Shown here piece after piece: positions 8,917 to 18,016 of a DNA stretch of 64,000 nucleotides. Each line of letters starts with the position of its first letter. Position 1 is the stretch's first letter. The position numbers and the translations under genes are program-made. The notes below the pieces were generated by a model. The model worked only from the letters and a program-made list of their open reading frames with translations, was not told the DNA's origin and did not search any database. Source of the stretch: Filimonas lacunae (GTDB lineage: Bacteria > Bacteroidota > Bacteroidia > Chitinophagales > Chitinophagaceae); contig NZ_AP017422.1 in NCBI RefSeq assembly GCF_002355595.1, positions 2,480,001 through 2,544,000 on the forward strand, written 5' to 3'.

Positions 8917-10395
8917 CTATATCAACCTTTTTAAAATCTCCACACTTTTTACCAACTCTTCTTTTGAGGAAGAAGCAAAGCCTAAGCGAATACCGTTGGT
9001 TTTATAATGCGGATATTGATGTGCTTTGCCATCAGACAGGTATAAGCCTTTTTTATACGCTTTAGCAGCCAGTGTTTCCAGGTGAATGGAGGTGTCAAAT
9101 TCGGTCCATACGGTCATGCCACCTTCCGGGATGGTAAATTGCACGGCATCGCGCAGCTCACTGTTTAGCAAGTGGCAAAACAGGTCCCGTCTTTCTTCAT
9201 AAACAGGTAATGTTTTTCGCAGATAGCGTTGTATGGTGCCGTCTGTTATGAGGTCGGCCATTACATTATCAACAATATGATCACCTTGCCTGTCCAGGAG
9301 GATACGAACCCTCGACAGATGTTCTATTACATTCTCCGCAGCTACCAGGTAGCCCATGCGAAAAGCAGGGGAGAAGCTTTTACTGAACGAGCCGCAGTAA
9401 ATAACCATGCCGTTGGTGTCGGCGCTGGCAAGTGGTAGCAGTGGCCGGTGTTTATAATGAAAATCGAAATCGTAATCATCTTCAAAGAGGAAGAAGTCAT
9501 ATTCATTGGCTAATCTTATCAGTTCCAGTCTGCGATCAATACGGAGTGATACGGTGGTAGGGTAATGATGGTGGGGCGTTACATATACCATCCGTACTTG
9601 CTTTTTCTTACATATTTTCCGGAGTTCTTCTACCACCAGTCCGTGTTCATCTACCGGTATACCAATATGATTAGCCCTGGCGTGCAGAAAATTATGATCG
9701 GCCCGTTTCCAGCCGGGGATACCGGATACAATTACATCACCGGGGTTAATGAGGGCAGCACACACCAGGTTAAGTCCCATCAAAGTGCCTCTGATGGAAA
9801 GGATGTTGGCCGCTGTTGTTTTTAAGGCCCGGGTATTATTCATATGCTCAGATATAGCCTGCCTGTAGTGGTCAGATCCTGCCGGGTGGCCATAGCCGCC
9901 GAATTTATAATATAGCCCGCTTCGGGTGAGCTGGTTGCGGTAGGCCCGGTAAAACTCCGGCAACGGTGCCAGTCTGGGATCGGGATAACCATCATCCAAA
10001 TGAAGGGGTAAGGTAGAACTGGGTTTTACTATATCGGGATAACTGATGGAAGGGATAGTAAAACCGGCTTTTTTCACCGGGCCGGCCACTTGTTTTTTAC
10101 CCAATGCTTTGGGCTGGTGATCGGCTATATGTGCGCTAACAAAGGTGCCGCGGCCTACGGTGCTTTCCAGCCATCCTTGCATCTGCAACTCTTCATATGC
10201 TTTGGAAACCGTTATGCGGTTAATGTGTAACAGCGCCGCTACATCCCTGGTACCGGGTAGCTTTTGCCCTGAGCGTAATTTTCCTTCCCGCACCAAAACT
10301 AAAATAGCATCAGCCAGCTGCAGGTACACCGCCCGTTCGTGGGAAGAATCCAGTGTAATGGCTGCTATTATCTGTTCTGTAATTGGACTACCCAT
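8917..10395 (-). CDS. MocR/PdxR-type GntR regulator with aminotransferase domain
   Basis: A 492-residue fusion of a GntR winged helix (residues about 18-88: GQKLPGTRDVAALLHINRITVSKAYEEL, then GRGTFV) and a fold-type I aminotransferase-like domain (about 125-492). The PLP-binding lysine is K339 in SFSKSFSPAFRMGY, and the EDDYD motif is at 305-309. Such proteins sense PLP or an amino compound and control a neighbouring gene. The target here is most likely the divergent GNAT gene at 10483: the 88-bp gap contains a dyad (10408-10425) that overlaps this gene's own -7 box. All key residues are present. Confidence 0.9.
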   Translation of the reverse strand: MGSPITEQIIAAITLDSSHERAVYLQLADAILVLVREGKLRSGQKLPGTRDVAALLHINRITVSKAYEELQMQGWLESTVGRGTFVSAHIADHQPKALGKKQVAGPVKKAGFTIPSISYPDIVKPSSTLPLHLDDGYPDPRLAPLPEFYRAYRNQLTRSGLYYKFGGYGHPAGSDHYRQAISEHMNNTRALKTTAANILSIRGTLMGLNLVCAALINPGDVIVSGIPGWKRADHNFLHARANHIGIPVDEHGLVVEELRKICKKKQVRMVYVTPHHHYPTTVSLRIDRRLELIRLANEYDFFLFEDDYDFDFHYKHRPLLPLASADTNGMVIYCGSFSKSFSPAFRMGYLVAAENVIEHLSRVRILLDRQGDHIVDNVMADLITDGTIQRYLRKTLPVYEERRDLFCHLLNSELRDAVQFTIPEGGMTVWTEFDTSIHLETLAAKAYKKGLYLSDGKAHQYPHYKTNGIRLGFASSSKEELVKSVEILKRLI

Positions 10396-10407
10396 TTTTT
10401 ACGCATT

Positions 10408-10443
10408 GGACTACAAACATAGTCCATTCTGTAGTTAGTTTTG
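10408..10443. promoter_or_regulatory. Divergent promoters with MocR operator dyad
   Basis: GGACTA (10408-10413) and TAGTCC (10420-10425) form a perfect dyad with a 6-bp spacer, and a third GGACTA half-site lies at 10385-10390. On the minus strand the dyad itself contains TATGTTTG (10421 down to 10414), a TAnnTTTG -7 box 18 nt before the mocR start. On the plus strand TAGTTTTG at 10436-10443 is a -7 box for the GNAT gene, with the dyad just upstream over the -33 region. Binding by the regulator would block its own promoter and could activate or repress the other. Confidence 0.6.
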
Positions 10444-10482
10444 TACCGGGTTATACATTGGTGAACGGCATAAAGTACAAAC

Positions 10483-11532
10483 ATGAGCAACATCATTATA
10501 AAAAGGGTAACACTCCACGATATAGAAGCATTGCAGCAAATAGGCCGGCAAACCTTTGCCGAAACTTTTGCACCTTTCAATAGTGCAGAGAACATGGCTA
10601 CATACCTGGAAGAAGGTTTTGCCTATGATAAACTAGCGGCTGAACTACAAAAGGAAAACTCGGAGTTTTATTTTGCGATGCTGGATAATGCTGTTATCGG
10701 GTATCTGAAACTGAATACCGGTGATACTCAAACAGAGCTAAAGGAGCAGGGAGCGCTTGAAATAGAACGTATTTATGTGCAGCAGGAATTTCACGGTAAG
10801 AGGGTGGGGCAATTGCTGTATGATAAAGCGATAGCGGTAGCCATCGAAAAACAGGTGCAGTATGTGTGGCTGGGTGTTTGGGAAAAGAATAGCAGGGCCA
10901 TCCGCTTTTATCAGAAGAATGGTTTTGTTGCTTTTGATAAACATCTGTTTCAACTGGGCAACGATGTACAAACGGACTTTATGATGCGGAAAAGGTTGGA
11001 TGGAAGTTTGGAAATACAACCTTTGTTAGAGAATGAAAATGTGATACTGTATCCATTACGGGAAAGTGACTTTGATAGTTTGTATGCAGTGGCTTCCGAT
11101 CCGAAAGTGTGGGAACAGCATCCTAACAAAAACCGCTGGCAGCTGGAGGTGTTCCGTACTTTTTTTGATGGCGCCATACAAAGTAAGGGAGCGTTTAAAA
11201 TAGTGGATAAAACCACAGGAAAAGCAATAGGATGCACCCGCTTTTACGATTATAACCCACAGGAGAAAAGCATATTCATTGGCTACACATTTTATGGTAC
11301 CATCAGCTGGGGCAAAGGCATTAATCAGCAGGTAAAAGCCCTGATGCTGGAATATATATTCCCGTTTGTAAATCAGGTATTCCTCCATGTAGGTGCCCAT
11401 AATATCCGCTCACAAATAGCGGTTGGCCGTACAGGAGCCAAAAAAATAGGGGAGCAGGCAGTCGCTTATTTTGGAGAAACTTCCCTGTTAAACTTTGTGT
11501 ATGTGATAGAAAAGGAAAGCTGGAGAATGTGA
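10483..11532 (+). CDS. Double GNAT acetyltransferase
   Basis: A 349-residue protein with two GNAT folds. Residues 1-165 are a complete GNAT domain: IERIYVQQEFHGKRVGQLLYDKA holds the acetyl-CoA loop (V...Q..GKRVGQ) and NSRAIRFYQKNGF the C-terminal motif. Residues about 178-349 form a RimJ/RimL-like second domain (LYPLRESDFDSLYAVASDPKVWEQHP near the start, GKGINQQVKALMLEYIF later). The acceptor could be an amine, a peptide or a small molecule. It is divergent from the MocR gene and probably controlled by it. It may be a natural fusion of two acetyltransferases. Confidence 0.85.
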   Translation: MSNIIIKRVTLHDIEALQQIGRQTFAETFAPFNSAENMATYLEEGFAYDKLAAELQKENSEFYFAMLDNAVIGYLKLNTGDTQTELKEQGALEIERIYVQQEFHGKRVGQLLYDKAIAVAIEKQVQYVWLGVWEKNSRAIRFYQKNGFVAFDKHLFQLGNDVQTDFMMRKRLDGSLEIQPLLENENVILYPLRESDFDSLYAVASDPKVWEQHPNKNRWQLEVFRTFFDGAIQSKGAFKIVDKTTGKAIGCTRFYDYNPQEKSIFIGYTFYGTISWGKGINQQVKALMLEYIFPFVNQVFLHVGAHNIRSQIAVGRTGAKKIGEQAVAYFGETSLLNFVYVIEKESWRM

Positions 11533-11621
11533 AACGGTGGGTAAATAACGCTGGTTTTTAGGCAAAATGTATGGGAAAGGCCGAAATAGGAGTAATATTG
11601 CATACTCTTATTAAACAAATT

Positions 11622-13406
11622 ATGAAAACAACCCGCATTTTGGGTGCAGCCTGTCTTTTCGCTGTACTCGCCTGCATGGGATGCAAAAAGTCGTCGTCCC
11701 CAACAGTTGAACCTCCATTACCTTATACTCCGGAACCTGTAACCGCTACTATTTCAGGTCGTGTTATAGATGAAAACAAGTTGCCTGTGAGTGGCGCTGT
11801 GGTTACTGCCGGATCGGTATCAGACACCACAGGAGTGGATGGCTTATTTATCATTAACAACGCCAGCGTAGATAAAAACGCTGGGTTTGTGAAAGTGGTA
11901 AAAGATAGCTTTTATCTCGGGGCTAAAACAATTGTAGTAAGGTCTGGTAAAGACAATAATGTGTCTATCCAGTTAATTAAAAAAACAGTAGCAGGTACTT
12001 TTGCCGCTTCTTCAGGCGGTACCGTTACCGTGCCGGCATCGGGCGGTAATATCCAGTTTCAGGCGGGTAGCGTGGTAAATGCTGCCAGCAATGCGGCTTA
12101 TACCGGTAACGTATCGGTAAGCGCTTTCTTTTTCGATCCTACTGCAGAAGGATTTGATAACATTATACCCGGAACATTAAGGGGTACTACTACCAACAAC
12201 ATCGAAACAGGTTTGCAGTCTTTTAGCATGATGGCAGTGGAATTAACCGGCGATAACGGTGAGAAACTGCAACTGGCCGACGGAAAACCGGCTACCATTA
12301 CGTTTGCTATTCCTGCTGATATTCGTAGCAAAGCGCCTAACAATATTCCGTTATGGTACCTGGACGAAACAAGTGGCTTGTGGAAGGAAGAAGGAGAAGC
12401 TACGCGGAAGGGAGATACCTATGTAGGTACTGTAAAGCACTTTTCTTACTGGAACTGTGATGCACCATTTGCAGTGATTGACTTTTCTGCTACCATAACA
12501 GATAAAAACGGTATTGCCCTGAAAGGGGGTAAAGTGGTGTTTACTACTTCTGACAGTACTGTTAATTATGGCGCCGGAAATATCAATGATGATGGATTTA
12601 CCGGAGGTAAAATTCCTGCCATGGCTATTTTAACTATGATCATCTATGATAAATGTGGCAGCCAGGTATATAGAAAAAGTGTGGGCCCCTTTGCAGGTGC
12701 AACCCCACTGGGTACTATAGTGGTGGATGCCACTACTACTGCGGTAACTATCTCAGGTTCTGTTGTTAATTGTTCCGGTGGCGCTGTAGCTGATGGCTAT
12801 GTAACCGTAGAACTGGAAAATGTATTTTACCGTACCAATATTACCAATGGAAGCTTTTCCTTGCTGGTAAACCGTTGCAACAACACGCCTGTTACTGCTA
12901 CAGTTACCGCTTATGATCCTGCGTCTGCTCAAAGTGGCGAAGCTGCTAAGGTGGCTGTTTCGGGTACATCCGTAAATGCAGGGGTGATTACGGTATGTGG
13001 CACTGTGTACGACCAGTATGTATATTATACTGTAAACGGACAGAACTACGGCATAACAGCTCCTCCCTTTAACATGAAGGTAACCGCCAGTATATATGGA
13101 TATGGTAACGGCGTTTATGATACGGTTACCGAATTACGCGCTACCAGCGCTGAAAACGAATACCGTTATTTCTACCTGGCCTTTAGAGGGGGTGCCTATC
13201 CTGGTGTAAAAGCATGGAGTGGTTTTTATCCTTATGATAACAGCGACACCTATTTCGTGCAGAAAGGCAATGCAGATGTAATTGTAACAGAATATGGAAG
13301 CACGGGCACAGGTTACATTGTAGGTTCTTTTACAGGGAATGTATCTGATTCTAACAATAACAGTAAGGTATATCCTATATCCTGCCGGTTTAGGTTAAAG
13401 CGATAA
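11622..13406 (+). CDS. Surface lipoprotein with carboxypeptidase-regulatory-like domains
   Basis: Start placed at ATG 11622 because the next residues, MKTTRILGAACLFAVLACMGCKK, form a lipoprotein signal with cysteine at position 20; an in-frame ATG 51 nt upstream would spoil this. The mature protein (about 575 residues) is Thr/Ser/Val-rich and beta. After a proline linker comes a CarboxypepD_reg-like fold (SGRVIDENKLPVSGAVV), then a ZU5-like region with GTVTVPASGGNIQF and LPVWYLDE-type strands (residues about 130-285), then further beta repeats. This architecture is common in Bacteroidota lipoproteins of unknown role. It ends in a strong terminator, so it is likely a single-gene unit. Confidence 0.8.
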   Translation: MKTTRILGAACLFAVLACMGCKKSSSPTVEPPLPYTPEPVTATISGRVIDENKLPVSGAVVTAGSVSDTTGVDGLFIINNASVDKNAGFVKVVKDSFYLGAKTIVVRSGKDNNVSIQLIKKTVAGTFAASSGGTVTVPASGGNIQFQAGSVVNAASNAAYTGNVSVSAFFFDPTAEGFDNIIPGTLRGTTTNNIETGLQSFSMMAVELTGDNGEKLQLADGKPATITFAIPADIRSKAPNNIPLWYLDETSGLWKEEGEATRKGDTYVGTVKHFSYWNCDAPFAVIDFSATITDKNGIALKGGKVVFTTSDSTVNYGAGNINDDGFTGGKIPAMAILTMIIYDKCGSQVYRKSVGPFAGATPLGTIVVDATTTAVTISGSVVNCSGGAVADGYVTVELENVFYRTNITNGSFSLLVNRCNNTPVTATVTAYDPASAQSGEAAKVAVSGTSVNAGVITVCGTVYDQYVYYTVNGQNYGITAPPFNMKVTASIYGYGNGVYDTVTELRATSAENEYRYFYLAFRGGAYPGVKAWSGFYPYDNSDTYFVQKGNADVIVTEYGSTGTGYIVGSFTGNVSDSNNNSKVYPISCRFRLKR

Positions 13407-13430
13407 ACTACCGTGGAAGTAACTATAAAA

Positions 13431-13469
13431 AAGAAGCGATCCTTATTATAACGGGATCGCTTCTTTTTT
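13431..13469 (+). terminator. Rho-independent terminator
   Basis: Stem AAGAAGCGATCC with GGGATCGCTTCTT and a T run, 25 nt after the lipoprotein stop. Confidence 0.85.
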
Positions 13470-13647
13470 ATCAGTATGAATTCTAATAACATTCTAAATG
13501 GGGAAATCCTTTTTTAAAAGAATGCATCAGTAATATTGTTTACAGAATATAGCTGCCTTGCTGTTAAGAACACAGGCTGATGTATTGATTTTTAGTTATA
13601 AATTATGGCTTAACGGGCTGTCTTCGGGGGGAGATAGCCCGTTTTAT
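13470..13647 (+). ncRNA. Possible small RNA or leader ending in its own terminator
   Basis: This stretch has no gene, yet it ends in a second strong terminator (13612-13647) although the upstream lipoprotein already has one at 13431-13469. A separate short transcript starting after 13470 would explain it. No clear promoter or known RNA family was recognised, so this is only a candidate. Confidence 0.2.
13612..13647 (+). terminator. Second terminator with no gene directly upstream
   Basis: An 11-bp stem, AACGGGCTGTC with GATAGCCCGTT (one G-U pair), a G-rich loop and a short T run. Confidence 0.75.
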
Positions 13648-13768
13648 TGTACCAATACCGTACAGGTAATGTCCGTATCTGAACACCGGGCAACCGTTAT
13701 TCGCTGAGTTTCAGCGGAAAAAGGAGTGGCATATTGCTTGTGCTTTTGATAGGCTAAATTGGTTGATT

Positions 13769-16180
13769 ATGCTTCGTCACTATTTTCAAATTGCCTGGCG
13801 CAACATCCGGAAACGGAAGTTTTTTAGTTTACTGAATGTTACCGGGCTGGCTATTGGAATGGTGTGTTGCCTGCTGATCACCTTATACCTCCATAACGAA
13901 CTTTCTTACGATCAATATCATACCAAACACGACCGCATATACCGGCTGGTACATGCCTATCCCGGTGCCGATCAGCGGTCTGCACAGGCAGTGTTAACCC
14001 CAAAGGATTACCAGGTGTGGGGCTGCGCACCCGCAGGCCCGGCGCTGCAGGCCAATTTTCCGGGTATTGAAAAAGTGGTACGCTTTACAAGCCCGTCCAG
14101 CTGGTTGCTGCAATACGGCGAGCAACGCATTCAGCAGGATAACATGGTGTTTATGGACTCCACCGCATTTGACGTGTTCAGCTGGGAGTGGTTGTATGGC
14201 AACAGGCATACGGCGTTGGTAGCACCGGGAAGCATTGTGCTTACGCAGTCTGTAGCCAAAAAGTTTTTTGGTAATACCGATCCTGTTGGTAAAACATTGC
14301 TTGCAGATAATCAGGAAAACTTACTGGTTACCGGTGTGATAAAAGATGTTCCCCCTAATTCGCAGTTTACCTTCAACGGACTTATTTCCATGACCACCAT
14401 GCGGAAATACCGACCGGAGATTTTTAGTAACTGGGGATATGTAGACTTTTACACCTACTTATTGCTGAAAGAAAATGCACAAATAGCATCCATAGAAACA
14501 AAGCTTCCTGCTTTTATCAGAAGGTATACCGGGCCTGATAGATGGTATGGGCTCACATTTGAGAAGATGACAGATGCCTATTTGCATTCTGTAGCCAGCA
14601 GGCAGCCTGGCGCTACAGGCAGTTTGCTGAATATTTATCTCTTTGCCTGTATTGCTGTTTTTATCATGCTGATTGCCTGTATTAATTTTATAAACCTGTC
14701 TACAGCGCGCTCCCTGGAAAGGGCAAAAGAAGTGGGTGTGAGAAAAGTGTTGGGTGTGCGTGTATCCAGCCTGGTGTGGCAATTTTTATTAGAATCTGTT
14801 TTGTTTACACTGGCCGCAGCTGTAATAGCGCTGATATTAGCACGGCCGGGCATTGTGTTGATGGAAAAATTATCCGGTAAGGATATCTCGTATACACACT
14901 TTTTTACACCATTGTTTTTTGCAGGTATGTTCCTTTTTTCCGTTGTAGTGGGTATGCTGGCAGGGATATACCCGGCGCTGGCATTGGTGAAGGTAAAGGC
15001 CATTGCGGTGCTGAAAGGCAGGTATTGGCCTATTGCAGGTGGGGTTTCGCTACGCAAAGTATTAGTGGTGTTTCAGTTTGCATTATCCGTAGCACTGATT
15101 GCCGGAACATTAGTGGTATATGCACAGCTGCAATACCTGGGCCATCGCGATCTGGGATTTCAGAAAGAGCAGATGGTGATATTGGATTTTGCAGGGGATG
15201 CCAAAGTGCAGCAAAATATTGAATCCATTAAAAGGGCTATAGCTGCACAGCCAGGTGTTACAGCTGTGACGGCATCGCGTGCCGTACCTGGTGAATTTTT
15301 GCCCAATGCCGGCACTGAGATACAAGCGCCTGATGGTCAACTGGTGCAAAGGCTTCCGCTTATTTATGAAATAGACTTTGATTTTATTCCTACCTATCAT
15401 ATCCCCCTGGTGGCAGGCAGGGCTTATTCACGTGAGCATGTGACCGATAGTGCAGAAGCCATGATTATAAATGAAGCTACTGCACAGTTGTTTGGATACA
15501 CCCACCCGGCCGATGCTGTTGGAAAACAGTTTCAGCAATGGGGTAGGAAGGGAGTGGTGATTGGTGTGGTTAAAAACTTTCATTTTCGCTCGCTTCACCA
15601 GGCGGTAGAGCCGCTTACCTTACGATATGGCTATCCGTCAGATCTTAATCGTATTTCCGTCTCTATAAAAGGGGATGCTATGCAGGCTTCACTGGCGGGT
15701 GTTAAAAAGGTGTGGGATCAGATGGCGCCCCAGCGTCCTTTCCTTTTTCACTTCCTGGACGAGTCGTTTCGCGAACAATACCAGGCAGATGAGCATTTCG
15801 GGCAACTGTTTACTTTCTTTTCCTGTCTGGCCATTTGCATTGCCTGTTTGGGACTTCTAGGGCTTTCTACCTATATGGCGCAGCAACGTGTAAAGGAAAT
15901 TGGTGTAAGAAAAGTATTAGGCTCATCTGTAGCCGGCATAGTGTTGTTGTTATCCAAAGATTTTATCAGCCTGGTGTTCATTGCTATTATTATTGCTGTT
16001 CCTATATGTGTGTGGGCCATGAATCAATGGTTGCATGATTTTGCTTATCGCATCACTATAGGGCCGCTGGTGTTTATAGAAGCCGGCTTGCTTACACTGG
16101 GTGTGGCCTTTACCACCATAGCATGGCAATCGGTGAAGGCGGCTATTGCTAATCCTATACAATCATTGCGACATGAATAA
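13769..16180 (+). CDS. MacB/FtsX-type ABC transporter permease
   Basis: An 803-residue protein starting at ATG 13769 (MLRHYFQIAWRNIRKRKFFSLLNVTGLAIG), the standard opening of this Bacteroidota family; a TTG 6 nt upstream is less likely. It has one N-terminal membrane helix (about 20-42), a large periplasmic domain, three helices near 285-415, a second unit starting with a helix near 425-450, a second periplasmic domain and three C-terminal helices. Both FtsX cores end in the family motif RxKEVGVRKVLG (SLERAKEVGVRKVLG and QRVKEIGVRKVLG). No ATPase gene is adjacent, which is usual for these four-gene-duplicated permeases. Substrate unknown; antimicrobial export or lipoprotein release are typical roles. 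Confidence 0.9.
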   Translation: MLRHYFQIAWRNIRKRKFFSLLNVTGLAIGMVCCLLITLYLHNELSYDQYHTKHDRIYRLVHAYPGADQRSAQAVLTPKDYQVWGCAPAGPALQANFPGIEKVVRFTSPSSWLLQYGEQRIQQDNMVFMDSTAFDVFSWEWLYGNRHTALVAPGSIVLTQSVAKKFFGNTDPVGKTLLADNQENLLVTGVIKDVPPNSQFTFNGLISMTTMRKYRPEIFSNWGYVDFYTYLLLKENAQIASIETKLPAFIRRYTGPDRWYGLTFEKMTDAYLHSVASRQPGATGSLLNIYLFACIAVFIMLIACINFINLSTARSLERAKEVGVRKVLGVRVSSLVWQFLLESVLFTLAAAVIALILARPGIVLMEKLSGKDISYTHFFTPLFFAGMFLFSVVVGMLAGIYPALALVKVKAIAVLKGRYWPIAGGVSLRKVLVVFQFALSVALIAGTLVVYAQLQYLGHRDLGFQKEQMVILDFAGDAKVQQNIESIKRAIAAQPGVTAVTASRAVPGEFLPNAGTEIQAPDGQLVQRLPLIYEIDFDFIPTYHIPLVAGRAYSREHVTDSAEAMIINEATAQLFGYTHPADAVGKQFQQWGRKGVVIGVVKNFHFRSLHQAVEPLTLRYGYPSDLNRISVSIKGDAMQASLAGVKKVWDQMAPQRPFLFHFLDESFREQYQADEHFGQLFTFFSCLAICIACLGLLGLSTYMAQQRVKEIGVRKVLGSSVAGIVLLLSKDFISLVFIAIIIAVPICVWAMNQWLHDFAYRITIGPLVFIEAGLLTLGVAFTTIAWQSVKAAIANPIQSLRHE

Positions 16181-16286
16181 TGGTGAGGTGTGTAATAGTA
16201 TGAATATTACCTTATTGTTAACGTGCCATGCTAACAGGTGCTGCTACCTGGTAATGGGGTAATTTGCCCGGCATTAGCGGGTAAGT

Positions 16287-16886
16287 ATGCAGTTTGTGGA
16301 AGAAACAGATCAGGTGATCGTTGAACATATCAATAAAGGCGATAAACACGCTTACGAAGCGTTGTTTCAGCGTTACTGGGAAATGTTGTTTGCCATTGCC
16401 TACCGTAAAACAGGCGATACACAGGATGCGCTGGATATTGTACAGGAATTGTTTATTCACATCTGGGAAAGCCATGAAACGCTGGAAATCAGCGGCAACG
16501 TAGCTGCCTACCTTACCACCAGCATTAAAAACCGTGTTATCAGCTGGTACCGCGCTACCAGCAGCCGCGCCAAACAAAAAGCAGCATTACTGGAACGTTT
16601 GCAGGAAATGAGCGGCGATCATTCCGAACAAGCCGCCACAGAATATACTGCTGCGCTGGAAGAATGGCAACTGGCTATTGATACTTTGCCCGTCCGTATG
16701 AAAGAAATTTATGTACTCCGCCATCAGCAACAACTTTCTATCTCCGAAATATCATCTGCTTTAAACTTACGTCCCCAATCTATCCGCAACCAGCTATCCG
16801 AAGCGTCCGATCGCGTGCGGAAACTGCTGGAAAAGCATCTTTGGCTGTGCATCACCCTTTGCCTGGGCGCAGATAGTTGGATTTAA
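16287..16886 (+). CDS. ECF RNA polymerase sigma factor (module A)
   Basis: A 199-residue ECF sigma-70. Region 2 spans about 25-95 (YEALFQRYWEMLFAIAYRKTGDTQDALDIVQELFIHIWE) and region 4 about 130-185 (LPVRMKEIYVLRHQQQLSISEISSALNLRPQSIRNQL). It belongs to the FecI-like group that works with FecR anti-sigma proteins. The fecR-like gene follows after about 100 nt and an STN TonB receptor after that, so this is a cell-surface signalling set. It probably directs transcription of the genes from 18017 to 33227. Confidence 0.93.
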   Translation: MQFVEETDQVIVEHINKGDKHAYEALFQRYWEMLFAIAYRKTGDTQDALDIVQELFIHIWESHETLEISGNVAAYLTTSIKNRVISWYRATSSRAKQKAALLERLQEMSGDHSEQAATEYTAALEEWQLAIDTLPVRMKEIYVLRHQQQLSISEISSALNLRPQSIRNQLSEASDRVRKLLEKHLWLCITLCLGADSWI

Positions 16887-16983
16887 TACTGTACTATAGA
16901 GTGCACCTCCTGTTTTTTCTTGTTAACAATTTGGTAATACACCTGGCAGGTACAAGCGAATATCCACAAACGTGGTTATTGTG

Positions 16984-17967
16984 ATGACTACTGAACAGGA
17001 AAAAAGAATTAATCAACTGCTGGATAAATATCTCGCCGGCACAAGCACTCCGGAAGAAAACCAACTGGTAGACGAGTGGTACAATAGCCTTGCTATGGTG
17101 GAAGATATTCGTCTACAACAACCTGCTTTTATGGCTGCGGCAGAACAGCAGCTGAGAGCGGGCTTGCCCGATCTGCCGGCTTCTATATCTAACCAACGCG
17201 CAGTAATACGCCGTTTGTATCGTTGGACGGCAGCCGCTGCGGCTATGGTAGCGGGTATAGTGCTTTCCTGGGCGGGTTACCGTTGGTATAACGTGCATGC
17301 GCATCGTACCAACATGGCCACTGCTATGCACACCCATCGCAGAGAGTTGAAAAAGCTGGTGCTGCCCGACGGTTCTACGGTTTGGATGAACGAGTTTTCT
17401 ACACTGGAATGGAATACCGATTTCAATAAAAACAGTCGCGTGGTAAAGCTCAATGGCGAAGCCCGTTTTGATATTGCACCACAGGCAGGTAAACCTTTTC
17501 GCGTGCAGGTGGGTAACACGGTTACTACCGTACTGGGTACCGTTTTCAACGTAGAAGGATATGAGCAGGAGCAATCTATTAAAGTAGCCCTGTTATCCGG
17601 TAAAGTACGTTTTGAAAAAGACAGCAGTAACAACAAACCAGTGGTATTAACACCAGGCAGCATGGTCACCTACAACAGGCTTTCAGGCAACAGCCTGGTA
17701 ACCTCTACGGGAAGTACCGCAGTAGACGCCTGGATGGATGGCGCCATTGTATTCAATGAAGTACCTGTAGAAGAAGCCTTGCGAAGACTGGCGCGTCACT
17801 TTGACTGGACGATAAAATGGCAACATCCGTTACCGGTGGATGGCACTACGGTTACCGCACTTTTCCGCCGCGAAACGCCGGAGCAGATATTACAAGGTAT
17901 AGCCCTTACCAACCAGGTAAAGTATACATTAAAAGACAAGCAACTCACTATACTCGGAACTGACTAA
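16984..17967 (+). CDS. FecR-type anti-sigma factor (module A)
   Basis: A 327-residue inner-membrane protein starting at ATG 16984 (MTTEQEKRINQLLDKYLAGTSTPEE). A cytoplasmic N-terminal sigma-binding part (1-80), one membrane helix (about 83-103, AAAAMVAGIVLSWAGY), then a periplasmic FecR domain (LPDGSTVWMNEFSTLEW, GEARFDI, VLGTVFNV) and a C-terminal domain that contacts the receptor's STN domain (VEEALRRLARHFDW). It holds the upstream sigma factor until the TonB receptor signals substrate binding. Confidence 0.93.
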   Translation: MTTEQEKRINQLLDKYLAGTSTPEENQLVDEWYNSLAMVEDIRLQQPAFMAAAEQQLRAGLPDLPASISNQRAVIRRLYRWTAAAAAMVAGIVLSWAGYRWYNVHAHRTNMATAMHTHRRELKKLVLPDGSTVWMNEFSTLEWNTDFNKNSRVVKLNGEARFDIAPQAGKPFRVQVGNTVTTVLGTVFNVEGYEQEQSIKVALLSGKVRFEKDSSNNKPVVLTPGSMVTYNRLSGNSLVTSTGSTAVDAWMDGAIVFNEVPVEEALRRLARHFDWTIKWQHPLPVDGTTVTALFRRETPEQILQGIALTNQVKYTLKDKQLTILGTD

Positions 17968-18016
17968 ACACAAGTAAGGTATTGCAGCAGCAATAGCCCT
18001 TTAAAAATGTAACAAC

